This document shows, piece by piece, positions 1-6,300 of a stretch of 6,300 nt of DNA (position 1 is its first letter; each line of letters opens with the position of its first letter). The stretch is from positions 1 through 6,300 of the forward strand of contig SKZJ01000203.1 of NCBI GenBank assembly GCA_007127425.1. Reading direction: 5' to 3'. The notes beneath the pieces were generated by a model, which did no database searches, was not told where the DNA came from, and was given only the letters and a program-made list of their open reading frames with translations. Origin of the DNA: Wenzhouxiangella sp. GTDB taxonomy: Bacteria; Pseudomonadota; Gammaproteobacteria; Xanthomonadales; Wenzhouxiangellaceae. The translations under genes were made by a program, and so were the position numbers.

Positions 1-245
1 GCAACGGCGTGGATCAGTGCGATCCGACCCTCGGTGGTGCCCAGACGGCGCTTGGGAAGGCGCCGTGGGTTGACCAACTGCGGCCGTCCGGGACGACCGC
101 AGGCAAGGAGTCCCGGTGCGCCGGGATCGGAGGGCTGCCACTGGCCTGACGCGATCCGCTCGGCCAGCTCATCGACCAGCCGGCACTTGCATTCGGGATC
201 GGTCTCGGCCAGCGCGGTGCGGGCCAGAGACCATTCCTCGTGCAC
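1..245 (-). CDS. DUF455 family ferritin-like protein, N-terminal part (runs off the left edge)
   Basis: Reading the minus strand from a GTG at 245 gives 81 uninterrupted codons to the window edge, so the 3' end is missing. The visible part begins VHEEWSLARTALAETDPE and contains GRPGRPQLVNP, then LPKRRLGTTEGRIALIHAVA. This pattern (an N-terminal helix, a GRPxRPxLV-P stretch, LPxRxLGxxEGRxALxHAxA) is what I know from DUF455 proteins, which have a ferritin-like helical domain. The window ends just where that metal-binding-type helical core would begin, so no ligand residues can be checked. No enzymatic role is assigned here. The start is 4 nt after the icd stop. AAGAG lies 8 nt before the GTG and overlaps the icd 3' end, which suggests one transcript and coupled translation. 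No in-frame ATG lies nearby. Family recognition is from memory of the motif, not a search. Confidence 0.82.
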   Translation of the reverse strand, partial: MHEEWSLARTALAETDPECKCRLVDELAERIASGQWQPSDPGAPGLLACGRPGRPQLVNPRRLPKRRLGTTEGRIALIHAV

Positions 246-249
246 CGCC

Positions 250-1503
<1,254 letters not shown>

Positions 1504-1510
1504 CTTTCAT

Positions 1511-1516
1511 CCTCTT
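1511..1516 (-). promoter_or_regulatory. Ribosome binding site of icd
   Basis: AAGAGG on the minus strand, 7 nt before the icd ATG. It is the only clear Shine-Dalgarno sequence among the four complete genes here. Together with the in-frame TGA at 1507-1509 it fixes the icd start. Confidence 0.8.
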
Positions 1517-1528
1517 AACGCGAAAGGC

Positions 1529-1541
1529 GGTAGTCTACCAT
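1529..1541. promoter_or_regulatory. Candidate symmetric -10 element between icd and its divergent neighbour
   Basis: The dyad GGTAG-T-CTACC (1529-1539) lies in the 79-bp divergent region. On the minus strand it reads TGGTAGACT (1540-1532), an extended -10 of the form TGnTAnnnT. It would place the icd transcript start about 20 nt before the icd ATG. On the plus strand the same bases give TAGTCT and the overlapping TACCAT (1536-1541), with TTAACG 15 bp upstream as a poor -35. No good -35 is seen for icd, so the icd call rests on the extended -10 alone. The remainder of 1504-1582 shows nothing else I can name. Confidence 0.35.
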
Positions 1542-1582
1542 CGCCGCGTCTGCAACCGTTGTCCGACTTGCTTCGACACCCC

Positions 1583-2260
1583 ATGCCGAACAACCCTCCA
1601 AAAGGTCGAAAGCTCCTGCTGATCCTGGCGATCTCGCTGCTCGCCCATGCATTGCTGCTTCTTGTGCCTGTAACGCTGAGTCCTCCATCAAGCCAGCCCC
1701 GGCCGAGTGGCGTCACTCTGGTTGCCCTGCCCGCGCCGCCAACATCGCCCGCTCCTGAGCCGGAACCCGAAACGTCGGCTCAGCCAGAGACCGCGGCGGC
1801 CCATCCGGAAGCACCGGCCACCGCATCTGCCGAACCGGCATCGTCACCAGGTGCAACACAGCCGGAGCCAGCCGAGCCGACTTCTCCCGACACGGATGAA
1901 ATCCGCCGTCAGGCAATGCAACTGGCCGGCGATGCAACTGAGGAGGATGACCGCACCCGCTCTTCCACCCTCTCCTTCCGCCCCGCCCCGCGCCTTCCGG
2001 GCGCAACCGGCTGGATGGATACTTATGTCGGGACGGTGGCTCCCAGCCGCGAACACTGGCAAGCGGCCGACGGTGGAATGCACTCGCGGATCGTGGCGTC
2101 TAATGGACGAGTCGTATGTGCATCCATTCGCCCATCCACCGTCCAGGAGTTCTTCAATCCCTCGATGTCGGCGGCCGTAACCATGCTGCGCGATTGCGGC
2201 CGCGAGCGACCGGAGCCGCGACAAGTCGGCGACCCTTGGGAAAGGGCAGCCACCGACTGA
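1583..2260 (+). CDS. Uncharacterised membrane-anchored protein with TonB-like N-terminus and Pro-rich linker
   Basis: A 225-residue protein I cannot assign to a family. Residues 1-10 are basic (PPKGRK). Residues 11-30 form one hydrophobic segment (LLLILAISLLAHALLLL), giving an uncleaved inner-membrane anchor with the rest in the periplasm. Residues 33-105 are a Pro/Ala/Glu/Ser-rich linker with repeated PEPE/QPE/HPE units, like the extended periplasmic spacer of TonB. Residues 106-225 look globular and end charged. They contain two cysteines, Cys179 (GRVVCASI) and Cys205 (LRDCGRERP), which could form a disulphide. Ser18 and His22 have the spacing of TonB Ser16/His20. However, the C-terminus lacks the TonB fold motifs I know, and no exbB or exbD is nearby. 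The ATG at 1583 was chosen because it sits directly before the basic-hydrophobic anchor and because upstream codons overlap icd. No clear Shine-Dalgarno is visible. The compartment is inferred; function is unknown. Confidence 0.72.
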   Translation: MPNNPPKGRKLLLILAISLLAHALLLLVPVTLSPPSSQPRPSGVTLVALPAPPTSPAPEPEPETSAQPETAAAHPEAPATASAEPASSPGATQPEPAEPTSPDTDEIRRQAMQLAGDATEEDDRTRSSTLSFRPAPRLPGATGWMDTYVGTVAPSREHWQAADGGMHSRIVASNGRVVCASIRPSTVQEFFNPSMSAAVTMLRDCGRERPEPRQVGDPWERAATD

Positions 2261-2274
2261 CTGTATCGCCGGCC

Positions 2275-2318
2275 GGCTGGATAGCCTGTGTGATCGGGCT
2301 GGACAGCCCGTGTGCTAG
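2275..2318 (+). repeat. Two imperfect 22-bp tandem repeats, each forming a GGA-loop hairpin
   Basis: Unit 1 (2275-2296) and unit 2 (2297-2318) agree at 18 of 22 positions. Both start GGCTGGA and share GTGTG. Unit 1 folds as GGCT-GGAT-AGCC (2275-2286). Unit 2 folds as CGGGCT-GGAC-AGCCCG (2295-2310), which is also a perfect 16-bp DNA palindrome. A further 10-bp palindrome, GCCGGCCGGC, sits at 2268-2277. The repeats lie just after the stop of the upstream gene and before the EAL gene, overlapping its candidate promoter. They could be a paired operator, paired RNA hairpins, or 3' structure of the upstream transcript. Confidence 0.6.
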
Positions 2319-2327
2319 AGTTAAAAA
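2300..2327 (+). promoter_or_regulatory. Candidate promoter of the EAL phosphodiesterase gene
   Basis: TGGACA (2300-2305, five of six matches to TTGACA) is followed after 16 bp by TAAAAA (2322-2327, four of six matches to TATAAT). This would start transcription about 30 nt before the EAL ATG. The -35 lies within the 16-bp palindrome of the second repeat, so a protein bound there would block or alter the promoter. No clear ribosome binding site lies between this promoter and the ATG. Sequence match only. Confidence 0.4.
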
Positions 2328-2364
2328 CCCGTCAAGGGCAGACCCTGGCTTCTGGACCCACCCG

Positions 2365-3975
2365 ATGAGCGGCCCGACCACCAACCATTCGCCCGACAAT
2401 GGCCGGCACGAATCAACGGCACCTGTCTACCGGCACGTGCGCCCAGCAACGATGACATGGTCATTGTTGCTGGCATCGGCCCTGGTGCTGACCGGTGTGG
2501 TGCTGGGTCATGCCGGCGCCGGCCAGATGGCAAGGCAACAGGCCCAGGCCGAACTGGATGGCGCCAGCCTGCGCCTGGCATCGCGCTTCGACGACATCAT
2601 CGAGGAAGCGAGTCGTGTCTTCGCCGAACTCGGCCAGGCACTGGAACCGCGATGCAGTGACGACGAACTACTGGCCATGCGCACCCAGGTTTTCAATGCC
2701 CGTTTCCTGCGCGATGTCGGACGCATAGAAAAGGGGGTGCTCCACTGCAGCACCGCGCTGGGGCGCCTGGAACGGCCATACCACGGCAGCCCCCCGGACA
2801 TCATGATTCGCGGCGGTCTCGGGCTCAAGACCGACCGCGAGGTGCTGGCCGGAGAAGGAACTCGCACCATGGTCATCGAAGACCGGCAATTCAATGCACT
2901 GGTCGACCCCGGCGTGGTCACCGACCTGGCCGCGGCCATGGAAACGGCAACACTGTTTCTGAGTTCGAACTCGCCCGCCGAGCCCGAGTGGCACCCGTTC
3001 CACTCGAGTGCGGCACCAGGCGGCAACGGCCTGTCCAGCGTACGCTGCAGCGATCGGAGCGGGCTGTGCGTCATGCTCCACTTCCCCAAGGATCGACTGG
3101 GTGCCTGGCAGCCGCAGATCCGCATGGCCATGGCCGGATTCGGTGGTGCCGCGGGATTCGCGCTATTCCTCGTCATCTTCATTGCCCTGCGCCAGGAAGA
3201 TACGCCCGAACGGCGCCTGCGCCGGGCGCTGGAGAACGACTGGATCCACACCAAATACCAGCCGATCATCCGCTTGCCCGACCATTGCCTGATCGGTTTC
3301 GAGGCCCTGGCCCGCTGGCAGGACGACAACGGCGATACCTTGCCGGCAGAGGAATTCATCGCACTGGCCGAACGGACCGGCCTGATCGGCCAGGTCAGCG
3401 AACGGATGATCCGAACCATCGGGGAAGAACTCTCGCCGTGGCTGAGACGGCACCCTGAATGCGTCATCGCCATCAACGTTGCACCGGCCGAACTTGATGA
3501 CGATGCCTTGATCGACAAGCTCGATAGAGAACTGATTGCGCGGGGCGTGAATGCCGCCCAGGTCTACATCGAAATCACCGAGCGCACCATGGTCGAGAAC
3601 GCTGCGGCCCATGCCAGAATCGAACAACTATCCAGGCGTGGCTTCAAGGTCTACGCCGACGACTTCGGAATCGGCTATTGCGGACTGGCCTACCTCAACG
3701 ACATGGCGGTTCACGGCATCAAGATCAGTCACCTGTTCACGGCTGCCGTGGCCACCGACAGCCCCAAGGCGGCCCTGGTACCACGCATCACGGAACTGGC
3801 ACGCGAAATGGGGCTGGACGTGGTCATCGAGGGCGTCGAGACCCAGGCTCAGGCGCGTTCATTGACCGAACTCGAACCCATTCTGGTCCAGGGCTGGCTG
3901 TACTCACGGGACATCGACATCAAGGAACTGACGCGGCGCTTCGAGGACAGTCTCGACCTGCCACACCCCGACTGA
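2365..3975 (+). CDS. Membrane c-di-GMP phosphodiesterase, CSS-type periplasmic sensor plus EAL domain
   Basis: Predicted to hydrolyse c-di-GMP to pGpG at the inner membrane under control of a periplasmic signal. From the ATG the protein has 536 residues. A hydrophobic segment at about 31-50 and another at about 253-275 flank a periplasmic domain, and the cytosolic EAL domain occupies about 283-530. The periplasmic part has Cys97 and a CST triplet at 128-130, the place of the CSS motif of E. coli PdeC-type proteins, where a disulphide controls activity. Two more cysteines are at 228 and 235. The EAL catalytic set is complete: Glu313 (EALAR), Asn371, Glu403 (EITE), Asp432-Asp433 (DDFGIGY), Lys453, Glu489 (EGVE) and Gln509 (QGW). 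There is no GGDEF domain. One oddity is KIS at 453-455 where KID is usual. The reading frame stays open upstream to about 2116, but those codons overlap the preceding gene and the candidate promoter. Met30 is an alternative start. No Shine-Dalgarno is clear. The gene ends 16 bp from a convergent gene. Confidence 0.94.
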   Translation: MSGPTTNHSPDNGRHESTAPVYRHVRPATMTWSLLLASALVLTGVVLGHAGAGQMARQQAQAELDGASLRLASRFDDIIEEASRVFAELGQALEPRCSDDELLAMRTQVFNARFLRDVGRIEKGVLHCSTALGRLERPYHGSPPDIMIRGGLGLKTDREVLAGEGTRTMVIEDRQFNALVDPGVVTDLAAAMETATLFLSSNSPAEPEWHPFHSSAAPGGNGLSSVRCSDRSGLCVMLHFPKDRLGAWQPQIRMAMAGFGGAAGFALFLVIFIALRQEDTPERRLRRALENDWIHTKYQPIIRLPDHCLIGFEALARWQDDNGDTLPAEEFIALAERTGLIGQVSERMIRTIGEELSPWLRRHPECVIAINVAPAELDDDALIDKLDRELIARGVNAAQVYIEITERTMVENAAAHARIEQLSRRGFKVYADDFGIGYCGLAYLNDMAVHGIKISHLFTAAVATDSPKAALVPRITELAREMGLDVVIEGVETQAQARSLTELEPILVQGWLYSRDIDIKELTRRFEDSLDLPHPD

Positions 3976-3991
3976 AACCATGCCGCTCCGC
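3976..3991. other. 16-bp convergent junction without a recognisable terminator
   Basis: The stop of the EAL gene and the stop of the E1 gene face each other across 16 bp. I see no GC-rich hairpin with a T-run on either strand here or in the adjacent gene ends. Transcripts from the two sides may therefore overlap, or termination may be Rho-dependent. Confidence 0.5.
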
Positions 3992-6226
3992 TCAGGCCAG
4001 CACCGCCCGGCAGGCAGCCAGAAGCTGTTCCTCGCCTGCCAGCACCAGGTTGGCGGCATCCGCCAGGGGAATGTAGCAATCGGCGCCGGTCACCCGCGCC
4101 AGCGGCTTTCCGCCCTGCCCGGCCTCGACCAGCGTGGCAATGATCGCCTCGGCGATACCGCCGTCCGGACGCCCTTCGTCGAACACCACCACGGCCGCAC
4201 ACTCCGCGGCCTGTTGCACGATGGCATCGCGGTCGAGCGGCTTGAGCCAGCGCAGGTCCATGACCCGCACGCTCGCCTCGTGCCGCCGTGACAGCTCGCG
4301 AGCAGTCCGCAGCGCCATCGGAACGCCATTAGCGAAGGTAATGATCAACAGGTCGCGTGCCGCTTCGTCATAGATACGCGGCTGCCACACTGCCAGGTAC
4401 TGATCGGCTGCCGGGTAGGAAAAACTCCACAGGCCGTCGTCCTTGTCGTGCAGATCCTTGGTCATGTAGAGCGCAATCGGCTCGAGAAATGCCGACACCC
4501 GGCCATCGACCTGTGCGAGTGCGGCCATGGTGCGCAACATCATCACCGCATCGTCGCCGCGCGACGGGCAACCGATCACCAGGCCGGGGATGTCACGCAG
4601 GGCGGCAATCGAATTGTCGTTGTGGAAATGCCCGCCGAAGCCTTTCTGGTAGCCCAGACCGGCGATTCGCATCACCATGGGATTGCGGAACTGGCCGTTG
4701 GAAAAGTACTGCAGCGAGCAGGCTTCGCCGCGGATCTGGTCACAGGCATTGTGGAAGTAGGCCAGGTACTGGATCTCGGGAATGGGCAGGTAACCCATGG
4801 CACCGTACCCCTGGGCCAGGCCGAGAATGGTGGTCTCGTCAAGCAGCGTATTGAATACCCGTCGGCCGCCGAAACGCTTGGCCAGCCCCTTGGTGACCGT
4901 ATAGACACCGCCCTTGCGCGCCACATCCTCGCCAAAGGCCAGCGCCTGCGGGTACTTGACCATCAGGTCGGTCAGGGCACGGTTGATCTGTATGGCCAGG
5001 TGGCGGGCCGGCTGATTCTCCGGCAGCAATTTCTCGTTGCCGAAGACATCGACCCGGGCTTGATGGTCCGGCGCACGGGCCGACTCGGCTGCCACCTCCT
5101 CAATTGATACCGGCGCAAGCGGCGTCATCACCTCTTCCAGGGTCGTCAGTCGTCCGGCACCGTCGGCACGATCGGCCTCGCCCAGGCATTGCCGGTGAAT
5201 GGACAGGTAGCGCCGGTGGATCTGTGCTGGCGTCATCAGACCGCGCGCCACGACCAGCTCGGCGGAGCGCAGCAGGGGATCGGCACGCTCGGCGGCTTCC
5301 AGCTCCGCGGAGGGGCGGTACTCGATCTCGAAGTCGGTTCCGGCATGCCCCATCAACCGCGTGGTCTTCAAGTGCAGGAACACCGGGCGACGTCGCTGAC
5401 GACACTCGGACACGGCATGCTCGACCGCCTGCCAACCGCTGGCGAGGTCCAGCCCGTCAGCGAAGTGATAACTGATGCCGTGGCGACACGACATGCTGTC
5501 GGCCACCCAGTTGGTGGGCGTCGGTACGGAAATGCCGATGCCGTTGTCCTCGCACACCATCAGTACGGGCACGGGCAGGTTCTGATGGCGACTCCAGGCA
5601 GCACTGTTGATCGCCGACTGGGCCGAGGCGTGGTTGAGGCTGGCATCGCCGAAGCTGCACACCACGATGGAATCGTCGGGCACCGGCAAGTCATGCCGTC
5701 CACCGCTGCCGTGCGCGATGGCCAGCGCTGTGCCAACCGCCTTGGGCAGGTGGCTGGCAATGGTCGATGTCTGCGGCAGCACCCACAAGGGCCGGCTGCC
5801 CCAGACCTTGTGCCGCCCGCCGGAAGTCGGATCGGCCTTGGCGGCCGCGAACGACAGGCAGGTGTCGCGAATGAAATCCATCCCCTCGATCTTGCGGTAC
5901 CGCTCGGCCATGAAGCCGCCGGAGCGGTAGTGCAGAAAGGCGGGATCGGTGTGCCGGGTCAGCCGACCAAGCAGTGTATTGCCCTCGTGTCCGGACGAGC
6001 CGATGGTGTAGAACACCTTGTTCTCGGTGCGCTTGATGCGCGCCATCAGATCAAGCTGGCGAGAGACCATCTGGCTGTCGAACAATTCAATCAGGTCGGC
6101 ATCGGGAATGCCGGCAGCACCGGCGGCCTCGACCTGCCCGGATGCCAGTGCATCGAGGTAATCGAGAAACTGCCGGTCAACGACCTCGGCACGGTTGATT
6201 TGACGGGACTGCGAAGGCTTGCTCAT
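3992..6226 (-). CDS. 2-oxoacid dehydrogenase E1 component, alpha and beta subunits fused (probably branched-chain type)
   Basis: Thiamine-diphosphate enzyme that decarboxylates a 2-oxoacid and passes the acyl group to the lipoyl arm of an E2 partner, in the cytosol. In 744 residues it joins what are two chains in most bacteria. The alpha half (about 45-340) has HYRSGGFMAERY, the ThDP-binding stretch from Gly193-Asp194 (FGDASLNH) to Asn228 (CEDNGIGIS), and His294 in LMGHAGTD, matching the loop histidine of E1 alpha. A polar linker spans about 345-405. The beta half (about 405-744) has FGEDVARKGGVYTVTKGL, a Glu464-containing LLDETTI, EIQYLAYF..ACDQI, and GGHFHNDNS with His533/His535. The C-terminal transketolase-like domain has VMDLRWLKPLD and FDEGRPDGG. 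A TGA in frame two codons upstream excludes a longer start at ATG; no strong Shine-Dalgarno is visible. The fusion resembles 2-oxoisovalerate dehydrogenases. A pyruvate or other substrate cannot be excluded. No E2 or E3 gene lies in the window. Confidence 0.94.
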   Translation of the reverse strand: MSKPSQSRQINRAEVVDRQFLDYLDALASGQVEAAGAAGIPDADLIELFDSQMVSRQLDLMARIKRTENKVFYTIGSSGHEGNTLLGRLTRHTDPAFLHYRSGGFMAERYRKIEGMDFIRDTCLSFAAAKADPTSGGRHKVWGSRPLWVLPQTSTIASHLPKAVGTALAIAHGSGGRHDLPVPDDSIVVCSFGDASLNHASAQSAINSAAWSRHQNLPVPVLMVCEDNGIGISVPTPTNWVADSMSCRHGISYHFADGLDLASGWQAVEHAVSECRQRRRPVFLHLKTTRLMGHAGTDFEIEYRPSAELEAAERADPLLRSAELVVARGLMTPAQIHRRYLSIHRQCLGEADRADGAGRLTTLEEVMTPLAPVSIEEVAAESARAPDHQARVDVFGNEKLLPENQPARHLAIQINRALTDLMVKYPQALAFGEDVARKGGVYTVTKGLAKRFGGRRVFNTLLDETTILGLAQGYGAMGYLPIPEIQYLAYFHNACDQIRGEACSLQYFSNGQFRNPMVMRIAGLGYQKGFGGHFHNDNSIAALRDIPGLVIGCPSRGDDAVMMLRTMAALAQVDGRVSAFLEPIALYMTKDLHDKDDGLWSFSYPAADQYLAVWQPRIYDEAARDLLIITFANGVPMALRTARELSRRHEASVRVMDLRWLKPLDRDAIVQQAAECAAVVVFDEGRPDGGIAEAIIATLVEAGQGGKPLARVTGADCYIPLADAANLVLAGEEQLLAACRAVLA

Positions 6227-6300
6227 TGATCAGGTCAGTGAAGGTTCAGCATGGGCCGAGGGTATTCAGAAGCCTCAAATTCGAAATCACAAGCACCAAA
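6227..6300. other. AT-rich region upstream of the E1 gene
   Basis: These 74 bp are clearly richer in A and T than the genes, most of all from about 6264 to the edge. On the minus strand TTGTGA (6292-6287) could serve as a -35 for E1, but the hexamers 17-18 bp further on are poor, so I do not call a promoter. The segment with CAAATTCGAAATCACAAGC resembles a low-complexity intergenic repeat type seen in diverse GC-rich environmental genomes. That resemblance is from memory and the segment is cut by the edge. Confidence 0.4.

Noticed and set aside
1713..2224. Minus-strand open frames opposite the Pro-rich linker gene
   Set aside because: They are shadows of the biased Pro/Ala/Glu codons. No motif, and no support for a start.
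2295..2310. The CGGGCT/AGCCCG hairpin as a Rho-independent terminator of the upstream gene
   Set aside because: It is followed by TGTGCTAGAG, not a T-run, so it does not meet the terminator pattern.
2116..2364. N-terminal extension of the EAL protein
   Set aside because: It overlaps the end of the preceding plus-strand gene in another frame and would run through the candidate promoter and repeats.
2508..3518. A 336-codon minus-strand open frame antisense to the EAL gene
   Set aside because: The translation is Ser/Arg/Pro-rich with no recognisable domain, which is typical of an antisense shadow of GC-rich sequence.
5189..6229. A 346-codon plus-strand open frame antisense to the E1 gene
   Set aside because: It lies wholly opposite a strongly recognised enzyme gene and its translation shows no family motif. 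Long antisense frames are expected in GC-rich coding DNA.
6251..6300. Possible divergent gene start: ATG at 6251 with GAAGG 6 nt before it, open to the edge
   Set aside because: Only 16 codons are visible. Their codon choice (many A-ending codons) differs from all neighbours, and the segment looks like low-complexity intergenic repeat. The sequence beyond 6300 would decide.

Overview
The window looks like ordinary chromosomal sequence from a GC-rich (roughly 60% or more by eye) gammaproteobacterium. The reasons are the E. coli-type NADP-dependent isocitrate dehydrogenase, a CSS-type EAL phosphodiesterase with its periplasmic sensor, and a fused E1 2-oxoacid dehydrogenase of the branched-chain type. 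The lineage below class is a guess (Chromatiales or Xanthomonadales relatives). I see no tRNA, rRNA, CRISPR array, transposase or integrase.

Layout. Bases 1-1503 hold a minus-strand pair: icd (250-1503), followed 4 nt downstream by the start of a DUF455 ferritin-like gene that runs off the left edge (1-245). A 79-bp divergent intergenic region (1504-1582) separates icd from a plus-strand gene for an uncharacterised protein (1583-2260). That protein has a TonB-like N-terminal anchor, a Pro/Glu/Ala-rich linker and a small unrecognised C-terminal domain. A 104-bp gap (2261-2364) carries two imperfect 22-bp direct repeats, each with its own hairpin, and a candidate promoter. After it comes a plus-strand c-di-GMP phosphodiesterase gene (2365-3975) with two membrane segments flanking a cysteine-containing periplasmic domain. 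Only 16 bp beyond its stop lies the stop of a convergent minus-strand gene (3992-6226) for a 744-residue fused alpha/beta E1 component. The last 74 bp (6227-6300) are AT-rich and non-coding as far as I can tell.

Functionally there are three separate themes: TCA-cycle carbon flux (icd), envelope sensing and c-di-GMP turnover (the EAL protein, perhaps also the anchored protein before it), and oxidative decarboxylation of 2-oxoacids (the E1 fusion). Nothing ties them into one system. The observations most worth following are the paired GGA-loop hairpins ahead of the EAL gene, the symmetric -10-like element between icd and its divergent neighbour, and the TonB-like anchor joined to an unknown domain.
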